NCBI GenBank assembly: GCA_047967505.1
Contig: CM106539.1
Source of the DNA: Dipteris shenzhenensis
Taxonomy: Eukaryota; Polypodiophyta; Polypodiopsida; Gleicheniales
Length of the DNA: 64,000 nt
Reading direction: 5' to 3' (one strand)
Positions 42,765 to 53,714 of the stretch are shown one piece after another (position 1 is the first letter of the stretch; every line of letters starts with the position of its first letter). The notes below the pieces were generated by a model that was given only the letters and a program-made list of their open reading frames with translations, was not told the origin of the DNA and searched no databases. The translations under genes and the position numbers were made by a program.

Positions 42765-44410
42765 GGGACTATAGAGAGATCTGGAGGCCCTAGAGGTGTT
42801 TTGCAGAGAGAGAGAGAGATCTGACGATCAACCTTGGAAAAACTAAGGTTATGATCTTCAACACCTCAGGAGTAGTGACTAACCGACTCACTTTCACCTA
42901 CGTGGTGAACTAGTGGTGATAGTGTAGTCATATACATATATGGGAACAGTCTTCATAGGACCCATCTTCACGATGAAACATGCAGCCCAGGCACGACTCA
43001 CACAAGGGCGTAGTGCTTTGGCTAGACTAAAGCGGAAGTGTTTCCAGGCGCACTTCAGGATCCACCAACGAAGGGCTGGCTTTTCGACACACTAGGGCGA
43101 CCGACTATCATGTATGCAGCACCTTTCTGGAGGTGTGATCTTCCGAGGACAGATTGGAGGAGCTTTGAGTGGCTATAGGTGACGATGGGATCCAGGATGA
43201 TCCGATGTAAGCCCTCAGTTCCACATGAGATAGTACAGGCAGAGTTCGCCATGACACCTCTCTAGGTTGATGCCATCTTTCAGACAGTGACTTTCATCTA
43301 CAGGGTGTGGGACTTACCCCATTGGAGACTTTTGAGATTGGCCCTAGAGTCATTCAGACGACTCGCAGAGAGCCGGGCAGACACATGGTATGCACGCATA
43401 TCTACATGGTTTGCCAGGCATGGTATCTAGATGGATAGGCTTCCCCCCTTTCAGTATAGCATGGATTTACCTCCTGAGTTGATCCCGTGAGATGAGATCA
43501 ACCGTATTATACGGTTAGACCTCCTTCAGCTTCACACATCCCAGAGTTGGGGGGAGGACTGGGAACTCCCCACCAAGACCTAGTTCTATCGCAACCACTT
43601 CTTGCGAGTATCAAAGGAGGGATTCATTATCAGACCCCAGTATCTTGAGGATAGAGGAGTATCTCATGCACTAAGGATTGCCATTGGTCAGATGCGGGTT
43701 TCATCCCATCAGCTGAGGATTGAGACAGGGAGAGTAGTGGGTATACCTAGAGAGCAGCGGATCTGCACACTATGTACGCTGGGGGCGGTTGAGACAGAGG
43801 AGCATTTTCTTTGTGTTTGCCTAGCCTACTATGAGATTCGAGGACACTACCACTGTCTCTACCTAGAGGGGAATGGCTTTGGTCATTTGTCACGACTGAT
43901 CCATTTCCATGACCATGTCTGTATTGGACTCTATCTGATGGAGATGTGACGACACGGGGAGGCGTTTCTACGACAGATCAAAGAGCAGCAGGGGTTGGTC
44001 AGACCACTACAGGACATAGAGGGTGACTGGACACAGCGGCACGTCACAGACTTCTATACATTTGAGTCAGCCCCTGGACACAGTGGAGTGGAGGAAGAGG
44101 AGCTAGCTGATATGAGAGCAGTCTTGATGAGCAGCTGGCACAGTATCGCCGAGAGAGGGATGCAGAGGCCACATGTGCGACAGAGAGACCCCGGAGTACA
44201 CTCTATTGAGGTCCGACCTATCATAGCTTTCCTCAGAGGAGACTGATAGAGATGAGGGATCACTCTAGACATAGTCCAGAGAGCGAGGAGACCGCGTCCC
44301 ACTAGAGACACTGTACCAGGCTTCGGTTTCGTCCCAGCACGTGGATAGATTGGTTGATATAATATTATTATGATTATGATTATGATTATGATTATGTTTA
44401 TGATGATGAT
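42765..44410 (+). mobile_element. LINE L3, 3' part only
   Basis: A 5'-truncated LINE. It begins in the reverse transcriptase just after the catalytic region (LEALEVFCRER, then a frame change in a GA run, then DLTINLGKTKVMIFNTS). SYTYMGTVFIGPIFT and QAHFRIHQ follow with many frame changes. From 43602 it is readable to 44245 with a single TGA at 43947: MRVSSHQLRIETGRVVGIP, CTLCTLGAVETEEHFLCVCL with the Cys/His cluster, and YYEIRGHYHCLYLEGNG. It ends in (GATTAT)n at about 44366-44398, which may be its tail. Confidence 0.8.
44366..44398 (+). repeat. (GATTAT)n microsatellite
   Basis: Five or six units at the 3' end of L3. Confidence 0.85.
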
Positions 44411-44417
44411 TCTGTTA

Positions 44418-44545
44418 GCATAGATTAGTACTCAGCAAGGGTCCTAGTGTACCCTTTGCTTCAGCCCATTGAGGCTTGTATGAGTTCGCTTTTCTGTGCG
44501 CTTTGTCCCATAGGCCTGCGAGGTCTTCCGTGGATGTTCTTTCTT
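44418..44545 (+). repeat. LINE 3'-end-like sequence, copy 3
   Basis: Very close to the copy at 36340: AGTACTCAGCAAGGGTCC, TTCAGCCCATTGAGGC and TCCCATAGGCC(T)GCGAGGTC, followed by (TTTC)n. Confidence 0.7.
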
Positions 44546-44932
44546 TCTTTCTTCTCTCTTATTGCTCTCCTTCTCGTGGGAGCACTTTCTCTTGCTGTAA
44601 TTCTCATTTCCAGCCCCCATTTGGTCTCATTTTCACCTCTCCTTCAGGGGTGAATCTCTCTGCTCACATTAACAGCCTTTCATTGCTGTCCTTTCGGGCT
44701 ACATCATTGGTTAAGCTGTTGTTGCATTGGTTCTTTCCAATTTCAGCTTCATTTGCATTTTGGAAAGGCCTCGTGTTGCCTTGGAAGGCCTCGTGTTGGT
44801 CTTTAGGGGATTTTTCTTGCAACAGGTACACCTTGGGACAGGAGAGTCTCTTGCAGGCATAAGCTTTGAAGCTTGGGCATAATTTTGTCACTTGATTTTG
44901 AGAGGTCGCCTTTCTCTCATTTGCTTTGCTAG

Positions 44933-45685
44933 TTGGTGCATGTCTTGAATTTCAGCACCAGCAGCAAGGATGATTTGTTTGGGATGCTTGGGGCTGATGA
45001 CAAGCTTAATGGCACCAATTATCCCATGTGGTCATACATGATGGGACATGTTTTGGTTGCTAAGAATCTATGGCATATTGTTTCAGGTTCTGAGGCCAGG
45101 CCTACACGTAATTCCGCTTCTGGTGCTGCACCTACTGCCTCGGTTTCTTCTTCAGGTGATGGTTCGAATGCTACTTCTAGAACACCTGCAGCTCCTGCTA
45201 TAGGTACTTTGCCTCCTACACAGGAGCAGATTCAGTGGGATGGTCATGATGCCAAAGCACATGTCTTGATTGCTCTTTCAGTGAATCGGGTTATTATCCC
45301 TCATATCCAGTCTTGCAAGACAGCTAAGCAAGCATGGGATCAGCGTGCATCTTTGTATCAGGTGCGGAATGAGGCGAGGGTTGCCTATCTCCGTAAGCAG
45401 TTGAAAGACTTGAAGCTTGAAGAGGGTGGTAACATGGATGCCTAACTCACTAATGTGAAGGATTTGGAAGAGCAGTTGGCCAACATTGATGAGATTATGC
45501 TTGATTCTCATCTTGTTTCTAATACCCTTGATGGGTTGCCTGATTCTTATCAAGGCTTTGCTACTACATTGAGGTTGTTTGCAGGGGGTGATGCCAATCA
45601 TTTCTCATTCGACCAACTGGTTGCTCTTCTTCTTCAAGAGGAGCAAAGTCGTGCGAATTGCAATGCTTCTATGGCTAGTGATTAA
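44933..45685 (+). pseudogene. C4 gag
   Basis: Reads DDLFGMLGADDKLNGTNYP, MWSYMMGHVLVAKNLWHIV, a Ser/Ala/Thr linker, then KTAKQAWDQRASLYQVRN. A TAA at 45442 follows MDA, where C2 continues MDAYLTKVKD. After it, NIDEIMLDSHLVSNTLDGLP and FDQLVALLLQEEQSRANC. No ATG opens the frame near the C2 start position. The zinc knuckle is missing because of the deletion. Confidence 0.85.
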
Positions 45686-45774
45686 GCCTTTGATGCCCAG
45701 CACAAACACAAAGGCAAACACAAGGTTTCATCTGGTAAACCCTCTCATTCCCATGCTGATCATTCACATGGTGT

Positions 45775-46593
45775 CATCTATTGCCAAAAATGGCACATGG
45801 GAATTAGTAGATACCTCCTGGCAAGCATGCCATTGGAACCCGGTGGGTCTACAAATTAAAAAGGAAATCTAATGGCAACATAGATCGACACAAAGCCTGT
45901 CTTGTTGCAAAAGGGTATGCCCAACAACAAGGCATTGACTTTGAGGCGACTTTTGCTCCTACTTCTAGGATTACTACTATCAGATGTGTCATTGCCATTG
46001 CAGCCCATCACCATTGGCAAGTGCACCAGCTTGACATCAAGACTGCCTTTCTTCATGGGGATCTGCAAGAAGAAGTTTATGTGACACAACCTACTGGCTT
46101 TGAGGTTGTTGACTCTGAAAACAAGGTATGCCGGCGGAGAAAAGCCCTTTATGATTTGAAGCAGGCACCCAGGGCATGGTATGCCTTACTATCCCTTGGT
46201 TTTGAGAAAAGCTCAACAGAGCCCACTCTTTATGTCTGTGGGAGTGGATCTGATTTTTTAGTGCTGAGTGGATGACATGCTGATCACTGGCTGTGATACT
46301 CAGCATATTGCAGCTTTCAAGGCTGATTTGCAGCAAGCTTTTGAAATGTCAGACATGGGACAAATGCACTATTATTTGGGCATTCAGTTTGCTCATGTTG
46401 AGGGGGGTATTATGATGACACAGTCCAAGTATATTGGATAGCTCCTTGATCGTTTTTAGTTTGAGGATTGCAAGCCAATCTTTACTCCAGTGGACCCTGG
46501 CTTCAAATTTTCAGCTCATGATGGGAGCCCACCGTGTGATACACCCTTTACCAGCAGGCTGTTGGATGTCTCATTTACTTGTGCCACACCAGA
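45775..46593 (+). pseudogene. C4 reverse transcriptase
   Basis: NGTWELVDTSWQACHWNPVG, then HQLDIKTAFLHGDLQEEVYV and LKQAPRAWYALLSLGF. At the active site C2 has ILYVDD; here about ten bases are deleted near 46265, which removes the tyrosine and shifts the frame. DMGQMHYYLGIQFAHVEG follows. The sequence ends at CACACCAGA, where G4 begins. Confidence 0.85.
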
Positions 46594-47132
46594 TGTTACG
46601 CTCTAGCCGAGGTAGCATGACCCCGGAAGAATCAGTCGATATCTCCCTTAAAGGATCTGTCTTTGTAATATATTTGTTTGCGCTTCATGTAAATGATCGG
46701 GAGGGAATTAATGTCAAGGTCCTAGGTGAGGGCTGTTAGCACCAGACTAGGTAGATCTAAGGCCAAGGGCCTAGTGCAAAGATTGTGCCTAGGGGCAAAG
46801 GATTTAATGCATCCCAAGAGAGGGGTGAAATGTTGTATTAGGAAGGCCCTATATGGATGACATGTGGCATCTAGATCTATCTAGGGAATTGGGGCTTGTT
46901 GAGGCTAGAGAGAGAAGAGAAGGAAATTATTCACGTATGATTTTGGAACGAAAGATCTCTGTCTGCTTGTTAGCCTCAGCAAGATTTGGCTGGGAGGTGA
47001 TTCATGGTGCTGCTCCCGTGATATGAAGTAGAGATTAGATAGGAGAGTTTGACCGCATCGAAGCTGCTGACGATGCCCGTGATCGATGGTGCTCCCGTAA
47101 CTACTACAGAAATTAGATAGGAGAGTTTTACA
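46594..47132 (+). repeat. 5' LTR of G4
   Basis: 539 bp. It contains two copies of AGATTAGATAGGAGAGTTT about 93 bp apart at its 3' end. Confidence 0.95.
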
Positions 47133-47134
47133 TT

Positions 47135-47147
47135 TGGTATCAGAGCC
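47135..47147 (+). promoter_or_regulatory. Primer binding site of G4
   Basis: TGGTATCAGAGCC, the initiator methionine tRNA complement, lies two bases after the LTR. Confidence 0.93.
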
Positions 47148-48116
47148 CAAGGCTACGAAGTGGAGGGGAGTGCACGACAATGACGAACGGACAGCGAGAG
47201 CTCGAGGTGCAGGCCTGGACAGCCCTGGTGGCTGATGACGGATAGGCAGGGAATTCAATCCTTCACGTGATCGACAACAAGCCTAGAGCGTAGGTGGTGA
47301 GGCGACAAGCTGACTGTGTTGGTGCTTCGTGGTGACGGCGAACGACTAGCTTATGTATCGATTGGCGCTGGCCTACGCAAGTTGGTCGTAGAGCGTAGGA
47401 GCGGGACACGCAGGCGTCTTAGCTGTTGCTGGAGTGGAGGGTTCCTGTAAGGCCCTTCGACATTGGTACTTTGTGGCTGACGCAGATCAATAGAAAGCCC
47501 AAGGGAAGGTGCTGGAACGGATAGCAGCAGCTCGTGAGCGGGAGACCAATTGGCCCAAATAACTCGACGGACAAATTGGACGAACGGCGACGCAGAACAG
47601 GCTGGTGGCCCGCAGCCTATACATCAACTGTGACTGCAGACTGGTCGCAGGAGTACGACAGATTGTTGACTGGAATTGCATGGAATCAAAAGGGAGCGTG
47701 GCTGTTCGTTGATGACCAGGGAGCTCTCTTCGACCTCCATTAGTTTCATGTTGTTTTTTTTTCTCCTTGATTTAGTCGGGTGATGCTCTATTTTCATAGA
47801 TGGGATCTTGAGAGTAATCAGCCTGCATGAGACTTTAATGTTGTAGCAGGGACAGATTATGCTTGTGCATATGCCTGTGTGCTTCAGTCAGAGTCAGTTT
47901 GCAGGAATTTCCCTAGTATAGGGAAAAGCGCCATCTGAGATATACGCCTGTGTTAAATGCCTCATCAGTGTGAATATGGGATTGCAGGAATTTCCTAGTA
48001 CACTGAATTGTGTTAGCTTGTAAATACAGCTTTCTAGTGGTGTTTATTATTTAAAAAAAAAAAAACACAAACAAACCAAAACAAAACAAAACAAACCAAA
48101 ACACCCATTGAACAAA
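47148..48116 (+). other. Leader of G4
   Basis: About 970 bp. It contains a protein-like but unrecognised frame near 47534-47743, and an A/C-only stretch at 48050-48105 (AAACAAACCAAAACAAAAC-like) just before the gag start, which should stay unstructured in RNA. Confidence 0.65.
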
Positions 48117-48418
48117 ATGGAAGCAGAAGAAGGAGCTTCCAGGAGGGACCCTAGTGAATCAGGAGTCCGGCCGACCCAGCAGGTGTCGCGCCCAGTAGCT
48201 CATACTTTATTTGGCAGGATTGCATTGCTGGAGGATGCCTTGCAACAGTTGTTAGCGCAGCAATTACAGACCAATGCAAGGCAGTCCGAACTTAGGAGAG
48301 CGATACACAGTATGTCTGCCAGACCTTCTCGAGAGGAGAAGGGAAAGGCTTCAATGGAACCGGAGTCTAGTGTCCATACGGTCGAGCCTAGGAAGGCTAA
48401 AGTGCCAAATATTGCCAA
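48117..48418 (+). pseudogene. G4 gag, N-terminal part
   Basis: The ATG at 48117 opens MEAEEGASRRDPSESG. A helical stretch LEDALQQLLAQQLQTNARQ and a basic linker follow, and then KAKVPNIANYSS. In intact relatives the capsid domain should follow. Here the sequence changes to an antisense copia fragment at about 48419. Confidence 0.75.
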
Positions 48419-48990
48419 CTACAGCTCATTGGGACTATCTGTGTGACTCAGTTTCACATATGGAGGCAATGGAGTACTCACTGCCTTCCCCCCCTCCATA
48501 TTGAAACGCTACAATACTTTTGTAACATACTCTTTTTGTGAAAGCCAAAGGAGTTTCTTACTCCGATCATGCGTGATGCGCATACCAAGAATATGACCTG
48601 CAAGTCCTAAATCCTTCATATCAAAGGCCTCATGCAACTTGGCCTTTAATGCATCTAGCTCATAAGTATTCTTGCTAGCCAATAGCATATCATCCACATA
48701 TAGTGCCAAGATTATCAGGCTATGATCCTTAGCCCTTTTAGTGTAGAGGCAGTGATCAATTTCACTCCTTCTAAAACCCTGGGACCGAATGAAATCATCA
48801 AACTTCTGATACCATTCTCTAGGTGCTTGCTTAAGACCATAGAGACTCTTCTTCAGCTTGCAAACTAAATGCTCTTTGCCCTTTTCTTCAAAGCCTTCCG
48901 GCTGTACCATGTAAATTTCCTCATACAAATCCCCATGCAGTTCGCCATTTGTGAAATTAGAAATGACATCAAGAAGATCCGTGAGGCGTG
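48419..48990 (-). pseudogene. Antisense copia reverse-transcriptase fragment
   Basis: On the minus strand: NGELHGDLYEEIYMVQPEGF, CKLKKSLYGLKQAPREWYQK, LALYVDDMLLASKN with an intact YVDD, DMKDLGLAGHILGMRITHDR, then a TAG, a frame change in a G8 run, and the family end PPYVKLSHTDSPNEL. It is unlike C1, C2 or C4 and belongs to another copia family. It has no ends of its own and sits inside the gag of G4. Confidence 0.88.
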
Positions 48991-49690
48991 AGGCCACCTA
49001 CATGTTTAGTGAGGCAGCGGATCGATGGTGGATTAAATAACAAAAAGATGGTATAGCATCCACTACCTGGGAGGGGTTTAAACGAGAGTTCAAGAAACAC
49101 TTCTTACCTCCTGACGAAGCATCCCGAGCTTGGGATCAATATAGGAACCTTCGTCAGAGAAATTTATCAGTGGCAGAATACACTGATAAGTTTCGAGAGA
49201 GTGTAATGAAGGTTGACGAACCCCTGCCTCAATCAATCCAAGTGAAAGATTTCATATTTGGATTGAATGATCGAATAAAAATGGAAGTTCAGGCTAAGTA
49301 CGCGAACACGTTAGATGATGCAATAGCTATAGCCCTGAACTATGAGGATGCCAAGGGCAGCAAGCCAAGTGGGTTTGCACAGGTCGGAACCCAGTATGGG
49401 TATCCGAAGAAATCTGGGTTTAAGAAGAAGTGGGCTAGTAGAGGGAGTGGTTCGCAGCCGAGTGGTCAAGCCAAGCAGGCGAGACCGGCTGAAACTCCTA
49501 AACCAAGTACCACCATTGGAGTGAAGAGGAAAGTAACCCCAATGGCAGCCCGGGCTTGGTCTAAGTCTCCCTTGAACCCAGAACAAAGGGAAAAAGCGAG
49601 GAGAGAAGGCTTATGTTTTGGTTGCCTTCAGCCTCATCAGTGGAAGGATTGCCCACGTAACAAAGATCGTCGGATGGCTGAGATGGTGAT
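48991..49690 (+). pseudogene. G4 gag, capsid and zinc knuckle
   Basis: Resumes with MFSEAADRWWIK, a TAA at 49036, and WEGFKREFKKHFLPPD, then AEYTDKFRESVMKV and KDFIFGLNDRIKMEVQAKYA of the gypsy capsid. After a basic linker comes CFGCLQPHQWKDC, a Cys/His knuckle with the spacing C-X2-C-X3-H-X4-C, one residue shorter than usual. The frame runs on into protease without a stop. Confidence 0.85.
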
Positions 49691-50600
49691 CTCAGAGTGT
49701 GACGTGGAGATGGAGGGAAGTCCCAGAGCGGAAGAGATGCAGATTCAGCTAGCGGGATCTTCTCAGAGGAGGTTAGTACCTTGTTTGTTATGTGTGTCTG
49801 TTGCTAAGCTAGTGACGAGTGCACCTGATAACATCCTATCTAAGCCCGCAGCAACGGGGTATACCGCCTTTAATGATACGGAGTTAATTAAAATGAAAGG
49901 GCAAGTGGCCAATCATGATGTCATTGTGTTGTTTGACTCAGCGTCAACTCACAATGTGATTAACTCCAAGCTCGTGAAGAGGCTGAAATTAATGACAAGT
50001 CCATCTGACTATGCGTATACAGTCAGGATGGCAGATGGAAGTTCAACTGAAGTATGGGACCAAAGGGTTACCCAGTTGGAGCTTCGGATTCAGGACTATG
50101 CTGAGAAGCTTGATTTTGAAATGACCAAGCTTGCTCATGCAGATATAGCCCTGGGTATGGCGTGGCATTCTAGGAAGAATCCAGCCATTGATTGGAAAAA
50201 GCACGTATATCAATTCAAGATGAATGATGTGCTTTATGTCTTGCGAGGTGAAAAAGATATACCTCAGGGACCGTTGGTTTCCGTGATGGAAATCCGAAAA
50301 GCTCAGGAAGAGTTTTTATTCCTTTGCACAGCATCGGTAGAGCCGGTTGATGATTCTTCGGCTAGCACTGATGTTACGCAAAGTGGTGAGATGGCCAAGC
50401 TGGCTAATCTTATAACAGAGGAGTTCTCTGAATGTTTTAGGGATGAACGACCTTATGGGTTACCTCCAGAGCGGAAAGTTCAACATAAGATTGAACTGAT
50501 CCCGAGGGCAGAACCTGTAAATAGACCTTCCTATAGAATGAGTTTTACTGAAGAGGCGGAGGTGCGTAGACAACTGGAAGAATACCTCAAGTTGGGGTAG
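49691..50600 (+). pseudogene. G4 protease and start of reverse transcriptase
   Basis: The aspartic protease has VIVLFDSASTHNVINSKLV, where the family has D-S/T-G. Alanine at the glycine position may impair it. It continues DIALGMAWHSRKNPAIDWKK. The connection and reverse-transcriptase start follow: PYGLPPERKVQHKIELIPRA and NRPSYRMSFTEEAEVRRQLE, up to TAG at 50598 (LGxIQPS). Confidence 0.85.
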
Positions 50601-51234
50601 ATTCAACCAAGTTTCTCACCTTTTGCTTCGCCAGTGATATTAAAGAAGAAAAAGGATGATACGTTTTGCCTCTGTATAGATTACAGAGCATTGAATAATA
50701 TCATTGTTAAGCACAGGTATCCGATGGCTCGGATTGATGATTTGCTAGATGCATTACATGGAGCCGTGATTTTCAGCAAGATAGATCTTAAGTGTGGCTA
50801 CCATCAAATCCGGATAAGAGCTGAGGATGTGCATAAAACCGCTTTCAGAAGCAGGTTTGGTCATTATGAGTTTTTGGTAATGCCTTTCGGACTTACCAAT
50901 GCTCCAGCGACATTCGTCATGCTTATGAACGATTTACTACGTCCGTATATCGGAAAGTTCGTAGTACATTTTATTGACAATATCCTGATATTCAGTAAAA
51001 GTATTACTGAGCATCGTGAACACTTAAGAGTAGTGTTCAGTACTTTGAGGAAAGCCAGTCTTTATGTAAATAAAAAGAAAACTATACTGTGTATGGTTAG
51101 GCTTGAATATTAAGGATTCATAATTACTTTACAGGGGGTAGAAATGGATCCGAAGAAAGTGGCTGCGATACTAACTTGGCCAATCCCTCAGAGTCTGACC
51201 GCGTTGCGATCATTCTTGGGATTTGTCCAGTTTT
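50601..51234 (+). pseudogene. G4 reverse transcriptase
   Basis: [60 protein letters not shown], then the active site [14 protein letters not shown], where YLDD has become FIDN, so the second catalytic aspartate is lost. A TAA at 51111 is followed by MDPKKVAAILTWPIPQS and FLGFVQFYRRHI, at which point LINE L2 is inserted. After L2 the frame continues KGYSGMVSPLTDL at 58238. Confidence 0.9.
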
Positions 51235-51249
51235 ATAGAAGGCATATCA
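51235..51249 (+). repeat. Target duplication of L2, left copy
   Basis: ATAGAAGGCATATCA, repeated at 58238-58252 directly after the L2 poly-A tail. Confidence 0.95.
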
Positions 51250-51264
51250 GAGAGCTCCTGCGAG

Positions 51265-51900
51265 CTTCCCCTCCCCCCCTCGCCGTTAGCCCCTACCTCC
51301 CCCCTCGCTCCCCCCCCCTCGCCGCGACCACCTCCACCCCTCCCGTCCGCCCTCGACCCCCGTCCCCTCTCCTCCCCCCCCGCCGGCACCCCGCTACCCC
51401 TCGCCTCACCTCCGCTCCAGCCGCCCCTCGCTCCATCCCGCCCCCTCGCTCCACCCCGCCCCCTTACCTCCGCTCCATCCCGCCCCCTCGCTCCAACCCG
51501 CCCCTCGCCCCCGCTCCAACCCCCCCCTCGCCGCCGCTCCAACCGCCCCCTCCGCTCCATCCCGCCTCGCCTCGCCTCGTCCCCCCCCCCCTTTCTCTCC
51601 AGCCCGCCTCGCCCTCGCCCCGCCTCCGCTCCATTCCGCCTCTCGTTGCTCCCTCGCCATCCACCCCGCTCCAACCCGCCCCCTCGCTGCTCCTTCACCC
51701 CCTCGCTTCACCCGCCTCCGCCTCATTCCGCTCCCCCCGCCCCCCCGCTTCACCCCTCCACCCCCGCCATTCCAACTTCACCCCCCCCCCCCCCGCCCTC
51801 CCGCCCCCTTCCGTACTCCCCGCATCCCGCAGCCTTCGCCCCGCCCTCCGCTTCGACCCCTCCGACCCTTCATTTCGCCTCGCCCGCCTCACCCCCAGGC
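51265..51900 (+). repeat. C-rich 5' region of L2
   Basis: About 640 bp of C/T-rich, irregularly tandem sequence, with recurring CCGCTCCATCCCGCCCC and CCCCCTCGCTCC units. Long open frames in several phases here are compositional. The region should hold the LINE's internal promoter. Confidence 0.85.
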
Positions 51901-51976
51901 TCCACCGCCGCTTCATCCCCTTCTTGGGTGGCAGCCTGTTTTTCTTCATCGGAAGCTTGCAGTTAGTCTTGGCGGT

Positions 51977-53714
51977 ATGGCGGCCCCCAGCCCGGATCCG
52001 GAGGCCCAGTCGGACCCTCCCTCTCCAGATGCCTACCGCGTTATCCTGACAGAGCAACAATCTTCCCGTGTTCAGGAGGTAGCCAGTGACTTTGCTCGTA
52101 CCTCTGTTTACGGTAGAGTCATTGGACACTCCCCCTCCAGGTCTACCATCAGGGACTGGCTCCAGTCCACTCTCTTGCTAGAGGATGGCCATATTGAGGA
52201 GGTGGCCCTTATGGGAAGGGGCATCTTCTGGCTCAAACTCTCCAGTGAGAAAGCTGCGAGCAATCTGATTGCCGGTTCCCCCACATCGGTGGATGGGAAG
52301 ATCATCATGATAGTCCCGTGGTACCGTGGTTTCAGCGCAGCGGATTTCGATACTCGGTTCCGTATACCTCGCCACCCAGTGACACTAGTTTTTCCAGGGC
52401 TTGCTACTGAGCTGCGGCCGATTGTCAGGGACTTGGGCTCCCATTTTGGCTGGGTTATGCACGACACCTTTGCCGACGCGGTGACCACGGCAGGAGCTCC
52501 CCGAGTCCGTGTGGCTGTGGCGGATCCTGCGACTCTCCCTGCAGTGATCGAGATCGTGACAGGTGCCGGCAGTATCACCCAGAGCATGATAGTCACCGGA
52601 CAGCCAGGTCAGTGCCTGCGGTGCCATGGCTTTGGGCACTTGGCGGCTGCTTGTCCACGCTTTGCCAGCTCGTCTCGACCCTCCCCGCCCCCGCCCCCTC
52701 CGCCCCCACCTCCCCCCCCCGGACAGCCACGTCAGGAGGAGCCGAGGCAGTCGGAGCCTGGGCCAGAGGTCAGCCCCAGTTCCAGATGCATCCCCATCCC
52801 CCTCCCCCCCTGCTCCCCTCGCCCCTCCTACAGAGTTAGCTGCACCGTCGCCTTCCCAGCCGAGTGCAGCCTCCGCTCCACCTCCTCCACCTTCTCCGCC
52901 AGTCGCCTCCGTGGAGCCCGAGTCGCCTATCCCGCAGCCTCCTCCCCCTCCCCCCCCGATTGCAGGACACCCGGAGTCTGTACCACCAGTGGAGCAGGTT
53001 TCCCTTCCCGCTAGCCCCTCAGTGGCAGACTCAGCTGGGTCTCAGCTCCAGGAGAGAGAGCTCCCTCGAGACTTTTACAGATCTGGCCCCTGGGACTACC
53101 TGGATGTGGCCGACCTTGGGACCTTCCCGGCTTGTCTCGACATTAGTATCTTCATGCTCCGCAAAGGGGCGGATGGGAAGATTGCTGCCTTGGCTCCCAG
53201 GGATGGCCCTAGCTTCGCCTTCACGTTCCTCAGCGATGGCACCGAGACCTGGACAGACGACTCGGTGTGGGAGGCTCTCAGAGAGCAGACACACGCCCAG
53301 ATTTGCTCCTGGATAGGCCCGTCCGGTGGGCAGCTCCTCGAGACTCAGTGGTCCGAGGGCGATGTGCGCTTGCGGTGGCGTTGCGCTGCCAAACGTTTCC
53401 GATTGATCGTGATCCTCAGACCCCCCCTGGCATGGCCTCTTCCCCAGGATGTCAGAGCTTGGTCCCAACAGAAACTCCGAACCTTCTACGGGATGACCAC
53501 TTCAGAGATCTCGAGCTGGCTCGAGAAAGCATTTGCTCATGGCACTAGAGGCCTCTCGCCATTGCTGAAGGTGTTGAAGAACGGGCAGGACGACCCTGTC
53601 TCCCCCTCCAAACCTTCTCACAAGCGGCAGCGCCTCCACTCCGATATGTCTGATTCTTCTTCGACTTCGACTGCGAGCAGACAGCTGTTCGCAGCCCCCC
53701 ATCCCTCTCCATGA
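51977..53714 (+). pseudogene. L2 ORF1, RNA-binding protein with one frameshift
   Basis: The ATG at 51977 opens MAAPSPDPEAQSDPP. A DUF4283-type domain follows (SVYGRVIGHSPSRSTIRDWL, MGRGIFWLKLSSEKAASNL, PWYRGFSAADFD), then the zinc knuckle CLRCHGFGHLAAAC (C-X2-C-X4-H-X4-C) near 52615. A long proline-rich linker follows. The frame changes once in C-runs near 52790-52815, and the C-terminal part continues GPWDYLDVADLGTFPACLD, SDGTETWTDDSVWEALREQ and RLRWRCAAKRFRLIVILRP, ending near 53714. The stop overlaps the ORF2 start (ATG 53711), as in many LINEs. Confidence 0.85.

Larger units (their letters stand above)
44546..46593 (+). mobile_element. Copia element C4, left part
   Basis: A relative of C2. 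Leader 44546-44930, gag 44933-45685, then a direct jump to reverse transcriptase at about 45780, so protease and integrase are deleted. Reverse transcriptase runs to 46593, where gypsy G4 is inserted. The RNase H part resumes at 60799. Confidence 0.85.

Noticed and set aside
51210-51970. Long open frames on both strands (proline-rich on plus, glycine/arginine-rich on minus)
   Set aside because: They arise from C-rich repetitive sequence in the LINE 5' region; several phases are open at once.
52612-52839. Third overlapping frame in the L2 ORF1 proline linker as a separate gene
   Set aside because: It lies in C-rich linker sequence between the two frames that carry the recognisable domains; a single frameshift suffices.
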